Shown here: positions 55,501-62,804 of the stretch, in pieces | Numbering within the stretch: the stretch's first letter is position 1 | Layout: every line of letters starts with the position of its first letter | Origin: Stentor roeselii | Lineage: Eukaryota; Ciliophora; Heterotrichea; Heterotrichida; Stentoridae | Assembly (NCBI GenBank): GCA_006503475.1 | Contig: RSEH01000243.1 | Location: 1-64,000, forward strand | DNA: 64,000 bases | Direction of reading: 5' to 3' | Made by a program: the position numbers and the translations under genes | Notes under the pieces: generated by a model | The model's input: the letters and a program-made list of their open reading frames with translations, nothing else | Told to the model about the DNA's origin: nothing | Database searches by the model: none

Positions 55501-55686
55501 CTCACCGGATTCTTCTGCGAAGTAAAGTAATACACATGCGTGGTCTTTACGATTTTCTTCTTGAGTTCGATGAGGTTTTATGTTGAAAAGATAACCTTCT
55601 CGTTGGATACCGTCGGTTACTAGTTGTCGACCCATTAAATAGTCGAAATCGTCTTGGATTGAACTTCGGGTTTTAGTTGATTCCAT
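49588..55686 (-). CDS. POLE: DNA polymerase epsilon catalytic subunit (2,032 aa)
   Basis: Family-B replicative polymerase of the leading strand; the eukaryotic subunit is usually 2,200-2,290 residues, so this is compact. Exonuclease motifs: Exo I FDLET (Asp214, Glu216), Exo II TFNGDFFDW, Exo III YSVSDA (Asp400). Polymerase motifs: A HVDVAAMYPN (Asp563), B KIILNSFYGYVMRKGARW, C ELDTDGIWC (Asp790, Asp792). Cys588, Cys591, Cys600 and probably Cys677 match the iron-sulphur CysX site of the epsilon P domain. The inactive second half is present. The C-terminus has two Cys sets, CKKC...CSLCNG and CGKCKMN...CPCSGKF, for zinc and subunit binding. Proofreading and synthesis residues are intact, so it should be functional. 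The 5' end faces the small gene at 56117. Confidence 0.96.
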   Translation of the reverse strand: MESTKTRSSIQDDFDYLMGRQLVTDGIQREGYLFNIKPHRTQEENRKDHACVLLYFAEESGEIFKCHLKYEPYFYVLAREDVRSEVINAISKHFGGSITKIEEVEKVDLSRPNHLSGLTTRYIKLSFKNVQDLTATRNKIRQKIRPGKKENYEDYLEAIEDTREHDVIYYTRVCIDLDIRCGLWYCVSFRNTQPTLKLMPEKLVNPNLRVLAFDLETFKLPLKFPVAERDPIMMISYMIDGQGFLITNREIISGNIDDFEYTPKSEYEGKFQVFNEESESAAIRRFFDHIKETRPVIFVTFNGDFFDWPYIHTRSKKCGIDMEREIGIYEDQEEYKGRCSVHMDCIYWVKRDAYLPQGSHGLKKVTKAKLGYDPVELDPEDMVPYAKERPNDLAAYSVSDAVATFYLYKKMIHDFIFALSTIIPLCPDDILRKGSGTLCEDLLMAKAYSRNIVFPNKTVEQREKFYNGNLIESETYIGGHVECLQVGVYRSDIPVKFKLNSNTYQRLIEQVDLTIDFCAQVEQKTDPMEISNRAEIRMKIIQALEQIKENSSSEVRPLIYHVDVAAMYPNIILSNRLQPTAIVNEVNCSSCLFNSGDNRCKRPLNWEWRGELFPLKKGEYEGIKSQLEQDIFNGVSFLKLPVEEQHLKIKERVKDYCKKAYNTMHTTKKELKSDTVCMRENSFYVDTVRDFRDRRYEYKNLVKVAGNSMKEAAGKGDVLGCKEAEERMTLFESLQLAHKIILNSFYGYVMRKGARWYSMEMAGMVTHMGANIITRSRELVEQIGKPLELDTDGIWCMLPSGFPENFTIVTHSGKKLFMSYPCSMLNLLIYDEFKNDQYQDLIDGNYHIRTEMSVFFEIDGPYRAMIIPASTEENKMLKKRYAVFNHSGKMTELKGFELKRKGELKLIKVFQEEIFDTFLAGTSLNECFKAAGSVADKWWDILEYRGQGIDIDELIDLLCENRTLSKAVEEYGSQKSLSITVAKRLGEMLGNEIIKDKGLNCKILISQKPIGSPVTERAIPAVIFLLPEAEKNKYLKNWLKDSDSKKIDKFSFQSVIDWDYYKERLASCIQKIITIPATLQKVQNPCPRIPLPDWLKKRATDSNSNLKQVSIRSIFQKVDYCPPVIRDIEDYEPMKPAMPALIEVKNPPSIVKDFEGWVKVQKPAWIQRRKYNLALAKLIKEGKVKEQPATSISKYLKSKDRGLLYSSWHVIGVYQSNEPGIFKMWVFTEFKELHCVALEVKREIFIASRTSRDNPAFKQVKFTLPHDKSCNFLYQYSMNEGEYEEKKFLLTNALADSNIEGIYETSVPCEILALLKIHSVVRPRAELLEHILEAKGNVLGHVFNLEDFEVKHDSRYLGNLASLNQVFVFQLHTGVRSVWAVFQPAAKNADVFVVMPGQGDKPSLQRVFREMIQDSAWVVNTTYPKREDQLMRLIDKLLKDQNKSAIVYLSACQSLKEIRKYIGCLVNDYPVINLKMNNYDLPALDWQRLGLHHIISTFQDSSEFISSQIGLALYSGIPIGNLPQDSIIFVADVMFARSLKNNNHLIWWSEEGTADMGSDEKFIIENDEFSSIECQVPGFYSDYVAEFDLGVLQVNTILCYKLLSSGEVIENNPNDERSICFNAFRKVRSMLEIWIEDVKIHNNEFADKLIMHCYRWLTSHSSKMYDPLLHLAIHKQTQSCFNYLLGEMRNLNAKIIYAHSDKLIISTCKDNFSDASNYCEFIIRSISNNSTFNYLSLYIARFWRVLIFKDIYNFAGIPASPDSTLKISSNFQMLDLLPEDLKNICLVVIAQVLKGIHSILVEAPDSDRQIIIGWLKETISKEMSQQLFDILESLKRSEGLEFPVKVGAQFLSQYPPLEFIKIVTHILALEADILPEVLTLQKNLFKLVGFSNFSGESVFVEPCAALVIPEIICKKCVYTRDIDFCKDPMISNGIWKCSLCNGELDRREFERKLVVLMKNRIREFQMQDLKCGKCKMNRGGFLNRLCPCSGKFHPTRSKEEFSRFIGLVLEVASFHGFRYLEEIIAPILTKLF

Positions 55687-56116
55687 TACCGCGAAATTTA
55701 TATGGATTTTGGGCTTTGATTGGCTTTTTGGTGATTTTTTTTGGATTATGGTGAGTTTGTTTCTGGATTGGTTGAATTATTAAATTACTTTAATAAATAG
55801 GATTTTACAATCACAATCAGAAAATAAATAGAATTATCTTTACAATCTTATTAAAATTCACAATTGATATGAATATCTTTCAATTTTACCTATAAATCAA
55901 ACCCTAACTACTCAAAAGATCAAAATTCCACTTAAAATAAATATTTTCTCAACCCTTTTCCAACTCTCAAAAAAATTAATCTCAAAATAATGGTAACTCT
56001 TCTAACTATCTAAAATATCTGCACTAAATAACCTTCAATAAACCTTCACCTAACTCAATTCCATCAAAGAACCTTCGATTCAATCTTCTGTCCATCTTAA
56101 ATCTAATAAAAAAATC
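55687..56116. promoter_or_regulatory. Shared divergent promoter region
   Basis: 430 bp between divergent POLE and a small gene, the largest gap in the right half. It is AT-rich, with the plus strand turning A/C-rich towards 56100. No motif can be named. Confidence 0.5.
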
Positions 56117-56551
56117 ATGGGTTGTGGAGCAGGAAAAAAGGTTATTCAAGAGTCTCGTCCAGTTCAAGTAATTCCCAATCAGGAACGAAGCAAATACCTA
56201 ATCAAGGTCAACATCCCGAACAAAGACCATCTTGAATTCAAATTCGACAGTGACTACGAAGAACTGCCATTAGCAACATTGATGAATTTTCTATTGTTTG
56301 ATGCTCATCAAGGCACCAGTTTCAACGCGAATTTTATTTCAAAGTATTCAAAAGAACTGAAACGCTATCAGTATTTCATTGAAAGACTTGCCGGAGTCCC
56401 TATTGAGAATGAAGATAGTCCTTACAATGCACCACAGTGGGTTGTTTATTTGAATGAAATGAAATATGAATGGGATTCGATTTGTGAAAAAGAGACTATT
56501 GTAAGGCCTATTGATAGTATTCGATTTCAATACGAACTAGTTAGTAAGTAA
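56117..56551 (+). CDS. Small probably N-myristoylated protein (144 aa)
   Basis: ATG at 56117; starts MGCGAGKKVIQ, a good fit to N-myristoylation with a palmitoylable Cys3. The body contains a beta-like segment (YLIKVNIPNKDHLEFKF) and a helical acidic end, with no recognised domain. Short MGC/MGCG proteins are common in ciliates and often attach to the cortex or cilium membranes; that location is inferred. Complete frame. Confidence 0.75.
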   Translation: MGCGAGKKVIQESRPVQVIPNQERSKYLIKVNIPNKDHLEFKFDSDYEELPLATLMNFLLFDAHQGTSFNANFISKYSKELKRYQYFIERLAGVPIENEDSPYNAPQWVVYLNEMKYEWDSICEKETIVRPIDSIRFQYELVSK

Positions 56552-56599
56552 ATTAAATTGTTGAGAAGGTGAAGAGAAGTTTTGGGATTTTCTTTGATG

Positions 56600-56720
56600 A
56601 AGTTAAATAGTTATTATTTGGTTGATTTCTTTGTTTTAGGATTGATCAAGTTATCATCTTTGATGTTTTCGAGAAGATTAAAGAAATTTAAGGGTTTATT
56701 TTCGTTAACTTGAAAGAAGT
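56600..56720 (-). pseudogene. Short fragment resembling the beta-propeller family
   Basis: The minus strand reads LNFFNLLENIKDDNLINPKTKK, to be compared with LNFFKSPEKLF and NKLTLINPKTKEI in the pseudogene at 7085-7200. At the DNA level, TTTTAGGATTGAT is shared. It is a fragment of under 120 bp between two unrelated genes, 49 kb from its relatives. Confidence 0.4.
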
Positions 56721-56893
56721 AATAAAATGACCAATGTTTAAATATTCAACTCTATCAAAATAACTTCAATATAATCACACCCGATAAAAATTATCTAATC
56801 TCATTAATCTCTTCTCTAAATTCTCGATAAACAACTATTTTACTTTTTATCTTATATTCTCATAAAAGTGCCAATTAATTAAAATTACTTCCT

Positions 56894-57967
56894 TTAATAA
56901 TTCCGAGCCGAGTACGATTTCGAGGTAGTCTCATTCCTCTTAAGCAAACGATTTAAAATCCCAATTTTCTTGGCATACCTTTTTTCACTTTCCAAAGCAG
57001 CATCATTACTTTCCTTAAGCTGACAAATATACCTAATCAAGCTGATCAAGCAAGAATCAAAAAACTGTGTAAACCCTTTGAATCCCTTTTCAACAACATT
57101 GAAAACATCAGAACCGAGACAAGTAGCAGCCTTGGCAACAAAAGCCAAATAATCCTTACAAACCTGTTGACAAACATCTTGAATTCGATTCATGCTGGGT
57201 TCATTCAAGACCTGTCCCTGCTTCTTCAAAATGCATTCAAGTTCATTAGTGAGTTCAAAAACTTTAGAATTTTCATTGAACGAGACATCAGCAGGAAAAG
57301 AAACATTACTCGTAAAAGAAACGTCTTGATCAGTATTCAAATGAAAGCTCGGAGTCGCGACGCGGGTGAATTCATTCCAGTCCTGAGTGAAGTCAAAGGT
57401 ATTCTCTTCTTCAACCATAACAGCGACGACAGTCCTGAACTTTCCATTCAAATTAATCGCGATTTCTTTGTTTCCAATTATAAGTGACCCTCGACTGTCC
57501 TCAACGACTTTAAACTCAACTTCAAAAGCATATTTTGCCTTGGGACTTGCGCAAAGGTCACAGTTTTTTCTTAATGTCGACCCTGCCCAGAGTGTCTTAC
57601 AACTGGCGCAAGTTGATTTTGCCGGTATTTCAATTATATTTGACTTTACCTTCTCTGAAGGCCGGTAAGTTACACCCACTCGAGCCCTTCTTGCTGATAG
57701 TTGACGGGGTGGAGAGGTTTCACTTGGTGACTTGGTTATGAGCTTTGATTGAATTGATGAAAGAGCGTCTAATTTCTTCTGGATCTTTAAAATCGTTTTG
57801 TCGTCTCCTGCTGGAGGAAGCTCGTGGCTTAAAAGGCGGTTTCTTACCCGGCTTACACTTGAAAACTGACGATTTCCTGAGTTTTTGCTTAGGTTCCAAC
57901 AGTCTAAAGGCTCTAAAGGCACTCGCACTGTGGAGGTCTTTTTAAGGCTTTCCTGTTTTTCTTCCAT
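56894..57967 (-). CDS. Unknown protein with a Cys4 zinc ribbon (357 aa)
   Basis: ATG at 57967. Residues 1-110 are basic, Ser-rich and probably disordered. At about residues 118-140, CASCKTLWAGSTLRKNCDLC forms a four-Cys zinc-ribbon-like knuckle. A beta-rich segment (KYAFEVEFKVVEDSRG, then LIIGNKEIAINLNGKF) follows, then a helical C-terminus. Family not recognised. Its start lies 13 bp from the stop of the transporter gene on the same strand. Confidence 0.72.
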   Translation of the reverse strand: MEEKQESLKKTSTVRVPLEPLDCWNLSKNSGNRQFSSVSRVRNRLLSHELPPAGDDKTILKIQKKLDALSSIQSKLITKSPSETSPPRQLSARRARVGVTYRPSEKVKSNIIEIPAKSTCASCKTLWAGSTLRKNCDLCASPKAKYAFEVEFKVVEDSRGSLIIGNKEIAINLNGKFRTVVAVMVEEENTFDFTQDWNEFTRVATPSFHLNTDQDVSFTSNVSFPADVSFNENSKVFELTNELECILKKQGQVLNEPSMNRIQDVCQQVCKDYLAFVAKAATCLGSDVFNVVEKGFKGFTQFFDSCLISLIRYICQLKESNDAALESEKRYAKKIGILNRLLKRNETTSKSYSARNY

Positions 57968-57980
57968 TCAGAGATTATTA

Positions 57981-58979
57981 CTAATTTTCTTTATCTGTCT
58001 TGCTTGAAAAACTTGAAATTACCTGGTCGCCGAAAAGCATAATTAGTACTCCGAATAACACTACCAATAAGAGAAGGAATGTTTTCAGCTCTGGGAATAT
58101 TTGGTGAAAGATCAGGTCTAATGTGATGAAAAGAGGACCATTCATGTTGACTAGAGTTACAACTACTCCGATTTGTCCTGTTATTACTGCTTGGTTTATC
58201 AAATATTGGCCAAGTGCTACTATTGTTGCTCCTGTTATTGCGAAGTAAAAGGTTGATGATGTTATTTCTTGTAAGGAGTCATCGAATATCAGAAGGTAAA
58301 GAAATAAGAATATTCCTAAGATGCCTTCAGTAAAAGTATTCAGTATTCCACCAGTATAGACATCAAGTCCTTTCTGCTGCATAAGTCGCCCATTAAGATT
58401 CCTAGCTGAGTATAAAACAAGAGTTAAAAATCCTAAAAGATAAGATTTCCATGTACCGCTAATAGAAGTGACACTAATGGCAGTTATGGCAGAAAGTGCG
58501 ATGACCATGCCTAAAATCTGCATAAAAGTGAATTTTTCTTTAAAAATGAAATAAGCGAAGATACTTGTGACAGGACATATGCCAATTAACATCATGAAAA
58601 TAACTCCTGCACCGGCAGGGTCGAGATCCCAGGCATACAATAAGCAGAGTTGACCCGCGAATAAATAGACTCCTCCCATTATTCCCTCGAATAATCCATT
58701 GGTAAGGCCATGCTTCTTATGATAAATGCTGTCAGGAGCGCAGTTGACTGAGTGTTTCTTGCTCTGGACCAAAAATATCATGTGGGCCAGAAGATTGAGA
58801 ATAGAAAAAAAAAGGGAACCAAGCGAACCGTAAAACTTCTTGATTAGGACTGTGCCGGTGACGTCTTTGAGCATGTAGCTACCGCCACCGAAGAACAAAG
58901 AAGAGAGTATTCCACATAACACCCAATTCATATGTGAAGATTTGTCTATTCTCGCATAATCACTTGTGCTAATTTCCAT
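57981..58979 (-). CDS. EamA/DMT-type multi-pass transporter (332 aa)
   Basis: ATG at 58979. About ten hydrophobic spans form two similar halves. Typical DMT features are an early GILSSLFFGGGSY span, the ICPVTSIFAYFIFKEKFTFMQ segment at the end of the first half, and NGPLFITLDLIF then a final span in the second half. The superfamily moves small metabolites, nucleotide-sugars or drugs; the substrate here is unknown. The length is normal for the family and all spans look intact. Confidence 0.82.
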   Translation of the reverse strand: MEISTSDYARIDKSSHMNWVLCGILSSLFFGGGSYMLKDVTGTVLIKKFYGSLGSLFFSILNLLAHMIFLVQSKKHSVNCAPDSIYHKKHGLTNGLFEGIMGGVYLFAGQLCLLYAWDLDPAGAGVIFMMLIGICPVTSIFAYFIFKEKFTFMQILGMVIALSAITAISVTSISGTWKSYLLGFLTLVLYSARNLNGRLMQQKGLDVYTGGILNTFTEGILGIFLFLYLLIFDDSLQEITSSTFYFAITGATIVALGQYLINQAVITGQIGVVVTLVNMNGPLFITLDLIFHQIFPELKTFLLLLVVLFGVLIMLFGDQVISSFSSKTDKEN

Positions 58980-59036
58980 TTATATCCAAACATTTTTGTG
59001 AAAAAAATTCTAATTCAAATTATTTCTATACTGTTA

Positions 59037-59408
59037 ATGTATATCAACTATTTATTCTGTCTTAACGACCTCTCAATAAACAGAAGCAATCGAAGAATGC
59101 GTTCAAGTCTGAACGACTACAAATCACTAAAATCACAACCCTTAAAAAGTTGCGAAACAAGAGTAAAAATGCGACCTGATTTTAAAACTGAGAACCTTTC
59201 ATTGAAACTTCCATCACTAGTCACATACAGGAAGCCCCTTACCACAAATGCAAACCATCCACTACTTCCAAGTCCTCCAACCGAAAAAACCCATTCAAAC
59301 TACTCCCTAACCAAACCATCAAATCCCCGTCGTCTCCCCAAAAACCCTTTACTCCAAACAGATTCCAACAACAAAACAGACCAGGAGCTTCAAGTAGACT
59401 TATTGTAA
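59037..59408 (+). CDS. Small basic protein of unknown function (123 aa)
   Basis: The first in-frame ATG is 59037 (MYINYLFCLNDLS); the open frame starts earlier only at GTG. A later ATG at 59098 (MRSSLNDYKSLK) is also possible. The protein is rich in Lys, Arg, Ser and Pro and looks disordered, with no domain. It fills the space between a divergent transporter and a convergent HARS gene, with 10 bp between its stop and that of HARS. Confidence 0.5.
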   Translation: MYINYLFCLNDLSINRSNRRMRSSLNDYKSLKSQPLKSCETRVKMRPDFKTENLSLKLPSLVTYRKPLTTNANHPLLPSPPTEKTHSNYSLTKPSNPRRLPKNPLLQTDSNNKTDQELQVDLL

Positions 59409-59418
59409 ATATTCTAAA

Positions 59419-61854
59419 CTAGTGACTTAAAACATAAGCAGCAACATCTGAAACTAAAATGACTTCTTCACTATGAGAGTTAAGATCTTTCACCTTGACT
59501 TTACCCTCCACAAGTTCAGAGTCTCCAACCCAAACAATCCACCTGATGCCTTCTTGACTGGCGTAGCCAGCCTGTCCTTTCGGGTCACTTTTTTCTTTAT
59601 AGCTAGTCTCAGCTTTAACACCCTGAGCCCAGAGCAAGTTACATATTTTAAACCTTTCAACAAGCAAGTTGAATCTATCAGAACTTCCAGCTTGTGCAAC
59701 AAGTACACATTTTTCTCGACTTCTAACAAGTGCCTGAATATTTCCAGTTTCAGGTAAATTTTCTATTTCTTCTTGAGGCGACTTTGAAACTTTTGCTGCT
59801 TTTGCTGCTTTGACGGCTTTGACTCGCTCTTCTATCACAGTGAAAAGTCTCTCTACGCCTAGACTGACGCCTACTGCAGGAGTTGGTTGATTGCTGTTGT
59901 TAAGTCTGCTGATTAGTTCATCGTATCTCCCCCCGCCTGCTATAGACCCGACTGAGCCGTCAACGACGACGGCTTCATAGACAAGGCCAGTGTAATAATC
60001 AAGTCCACGAGCGAGGCTCATGTCAAGGCTGAGGACCTGTTGTATTCCGAGACATTGAGTTAAAGTTGAAAGTTTCGCTAACTCCTGAAGTACCAATTTA
60101 GCAACCTTATGACTAGCAATCATTTCCATATCATTTAACTTGGCAAGGACTTCCTCTGGACTTCCATTGAGTTTCACGTATTCCCCGACCTTATCAGCAC
60201 TTTCATTAGAAATTCCTTTATCTTCAACAAGTTCATGTCTAACTTTCTCCCAAGGTTCCTTATCAAGTTTATCAATAGAAGAAGCAACAGTTCTAAACTT
60301 CTCAGCAGGAATTCCTGCAACATCAAGAATCGAGTCAAGTAATTTTCGATGATTAATTTTGATGATAAAGTTGAATTCCAAACGAGTTAAAATCTCAGCA
60401 ACGATCTTGAGGACTTCAGCATCTTGAGCCATGACAGCTCCAGTTCCAACGATATCGAAGTCACATTGATAGAACTCTCGATACCTGCCACGTTTCATTT
60501 GGGGCTGGTCCCTTCTGTAAACTTTTCCTATTTGAAAACGTTTCCAATTGGCCAGTCGGTTAATAGCGACATATCTGGCGAAAGGGACTGTAAGGTCATA
60601 GCGAAGAGATAAAAGCTCCCCGCCCTGGTCGGCAATGTTGTAGATTAATTTGCTCCCTTCTTCTCCGTACTTACCGGTGAGGGTTTCACGTAGTTCCATG
60701 ACAGGAGTGTCGAGTTCGTCAGCCATGTGCTTTTGGAAGACTTCTCGAATGACGGTGAAAACGTATTCTCGGATACTCATTTCTTCCTTTGCGTAATCTC
60801 GCATTCCTTTTGCTATCTTTGGTACTCGACGTTCTTCGTTTTTCGCTGATAGAAGATCTGTCATGAAAGTGAAAAGACCTTGGGAAATTGGTGAGTCTTT
60901 TAAGAAAGAATAAAGCGCTCGAGAACCTTTTCCTAGCTGAAGAGGACGAGGCTTGCCTGCTGTTTGGTTTATTTTTGATTCAAGGTCTGAAAGGTCCTGG
61001 ACTCGCTTTAACAGAAAGTCTTTTGTTTTTTCTAGTAACCTTAAGGACTTTTCATGTAACTTTAAAAGAACTGATAACTGAGCCTCAAACGTCTGAAGGT
61101 TTGTTTGAAGAACGATCGGCTCGTCTTCAGATAAATATCCAGAAAGTGCCCCGAGCAGAGAAGCGACTTCAAAAATCAACTTATTCAAAAAAGTGCTTGT
61201 TCTTCTTATAAGAGTTTTTTTAAGTGAAAGACTTGAACAATTCACTTCTTTTTCTAGAATTTTTTCACTTTCGTCGATTAAGTCCTTTAACGCTGCACTG
61301 GTTTGAAGGGCTTCGATGATCTCAGCTGAAGGACTATTTTTCTTCGCTAGTTTCGAATCGTGAAGAAGACTTTGAAGGTTGTTTAAAGTTGAGACCAGGC
61401 CTTGGCTTGAAAGACTGAAAAGGTCTTCGTTGATGAGTCCTGAGTCTATGTTTTGAGATTCCATCGTCAGTCCTAAAAGACCGTCGAAGATAGGAAGAAG
61501 TTCTTTCAAGGTGCTGATTGTTGGCACTAGCTCTGAGATGAACTTGTATGAGTCTTGCGTAGCTACTGGGTGGAAAACTTCTGGAAGGGAAAGAACTGGT
61601 AATGGAGTGGAGAAGAGGGACTCTAGGTCGGTGATTGATGAGGTTGAAAGTAAATTTGGGGATTTTAGGCTGTGGTTTAAAAGGATTCCGTAAAATACTC
61701 GGGATTGGTGAAGTGGGACTGGGGAGGATGAGCTTGGGCCTCCGGTAAAGGTTTTTAAAAGTTCTGGGTCGGCTCGCACTTGTGACTTTTCCATCTTTTG
61801 AAGGTCTGGAAAGGTAAGTTCTGCACCTGTTAGTGTAAGGACTTGCTTCTCCAT
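59419..61854 (-). CDS. HARS: Histidyl-tRNA synthetase with long N-terminal extension (811 aa)
   Basis: ATG at 61854. The class II synthetase core starts near residue 345 (PKIAKGMRDYAKEEM) and contains LRYDLTVPFARYVA (about 418-431), motif 2 IGKVYRRDQP...GRYREFYQCDFDI (about 442-468), the histidine loop SLARGLDYYTGL (about 613-624), GGGRYDELI (about 641-649) and motif 3 AVGVSLGVERL (about 660-670), then an anticodon-binding domain. It charges tRNA-His in the cytosol. Animal and yeast enzymes are about 500-550 residues. Here some 345 helical residues precede the core, and just before it LGKGSRALYSFLKD resembles what I recall of the long plant cytosolic HisRS. All catalytic motifs are intact. 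Confidence 0.94.
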   Translation of the reverse strand: MEKQVLTLTGAELTFPDLQKMEKSQVRADPELLKTFTGGPSSSSPVPLHQSRVFYGILLNHSLKSPNLLSTSSITDLESLFSTPLPVLSLPEVFHPVATQDSYKFISELVPTISTLKELLPIFDGLLGLTMESQNIDSGLINEDLFSLSSQGLVSTLNNLQSLLHDSKLAKKNSPSAEIIEALQTSAALKDLIDESEKILEKEVNCSSLSLKKTLIRRTSTFLNKLIFEVASLLGALSGYLSEDEPIVLQTNLQTFEAQLSVLLKLHEKSLRLLEKTKDFLLKRVQDLSDLESKINQTAGKPRPLQLGKGSRALYSFLKDSPISQGLFTFMTDLLSAKNEERRVPKIAKGMRDYAKEEMSIREYVFTVIREVFQKHMADELDTPVMELRETLTGKYGEEGSKLIYNIADQGGELLSLRYDLTVPFARYVAINRLANWKRFQIGKVYRRDQPQMKRGRYREFYQCDFDIVGTGAVMAQDAEVLKIVAEILTRLEFNFIIKINHRKLLDSILDVAGIPAEKFRTVASSIDKLDKEPWEKVRHELVEDKGISNESADKVGEYVKLNGSPEEVLAKLNDMEMIASHKVAKLVLQELAKLSTLTQCLGIQQVLSLDMSLARGLDYYTGLVYEAVVVDGSVGSIAGGGRYDELISRLNNSNQPTPAVGVSLGVERLFTVIEERVKAVKAAKAAKVSKSPQEEIENLPETGNIQALVRSREKCVLVAQAGSSDRFNLLVERFKICNLLWAQGVKAETSYKEKSDPKGQAGYASQEGIRWIVWVGDSELVEGKVKVKDLNSHSEEVILVSDVAAYVLSH

Positions 61855-61973
61855 TTATATTGGCCAGTATTATATTCTTAGTATAGAAGAATCGTGAATC
61901 TTAATAATATAAGTCTGGAAGAGTTTATCTAAAATCATCCATTAATCCAAAACCACCCAATAATTCTCCCGTC
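61855..61973. promoter_or_regulatory. Divergent promoter, HARS and 270-aa gene
   Basis: 119 bp between two divergent start codons, so both promoters lie within it. AT-rich on the HARS side and strongly A/C-rich on the plus strand towards 61974. Confidence 0.5.
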
Positions 61974-62786
61974 ATGTCGAACAAAAACATATACACCCCT
62001 TACAACTCAGACCTAGCCGACCTATTCATCAGCATAAAAAACGAAGGAAAATCCGAAGCAGACGAATACATCGAGTCGGAGAGCAACGCCTACCTTCCCC
62101 AAAAGCGTAAAAATTCCAAACAACCAAAAGACCCAAGCGGTAAATTTTACCGAACCCTTCCAGGTTTCCTAGTCCACTACCTCGAAAACCAGGGTCCAAC
62201 AAGTGAGAGTGACTTATTAGAAATCCTTGTTCAACACCTTCCATCACTACGAAACACTTGCGGGTCTCTTTACAAGAACTCTCCAGTGCGATGTCTGAAC
62301 GGAATCTGCAAAATGCCGATTTTTAACATACAAGATCGTGTTTGGTCTTTGAACTCTGAAGAAGTCGAAAAATACCGACACCACTTTTTATCTAGATCAA
62401 AAAGAACAGTGAAAATTCCTGATTCCGATAAAAAAGGCGTCAGAAAGTCAGAAAGAGTCATCAATATACTTAAAGGGTACAGCTTACAACTTGCCAAAGA
62501 CCCTAGAACTGAAACCCTCGTGAAAGACCCTCTGAAAGAAATCACTGGAAATGAAGATATCACTGAAGCCGCGAAAAAAATTGGCTTTGAACGACTTATT
62601 GGAGTTTTGCAGGCTTATGCAGTGGTTTCTAAGTTTTACATTCATAAACTCAAAAAAGAAGACGATTCTGTCCAGTTCAAGAATATTGAAAGAGATATCT
62701 TCGGCATTCAGTCAAAACTTTCGAAAATCGAGGGACATTTGGTTCGGTATAGTTCAATAGCATCTAACTCTGAAAGTAACAAGTAA
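61974..62786 (+). CDS. Unknown protein, possible winged-helix N-terminal half (270 aa)
   Basis: ATG at 61974. Residues 60-125 (FYRTLPGFLVHYLENQGPTS, helix, then NGICKMPIFNIQDRVWSLN) have the helix-helix-helix-wing rhythm and closing V-W-S-L of winged-helix folds such as HARE-HTH. This is inference from pattern only. A basic linker and a helical C-terminus follow. No signal peptide or membrane segment. It could be a DNA-binding or chromatin protein. Its stop is 18 bp from that of the next, convergent gene. Confidence 0.65.
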   Translation: MSNKNIYTPYNSDLADLFISIKNEGKSEADEYIESESNAYLPQKRKNSKQPKDPSGKFYRTLPGFLVHYLENQGPTSESDLLEILVQHLPSLRNTCGSLYKNSPVRCLNGICKMPIFNIQDRVWSLNSEEVEKYRHHFLSRSKRTVKIPDSDKKGVRKSERVINILKGYSLQLAKDPRTETLVKDPLKEITGNEDITEAAKKIGFERLIGVLQAYAVVSKFYIHKLKKEDDSVQFKNIERDIFGIQSKLSKIEGHLVRYSSIASNSESNK

Positions 62787-62804
62787 AGTTTTCTATTCTA
62801 AATT

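Noticed and set aside
58998-59036. Hydrophobic N-terminus (from GTG at 58998) as a signal peptide of the small basic protein
   Set aside because: It needs a GTG start; the first ATG at 59037 removes most of the hydrophobic stretch, so secretion is not supported.
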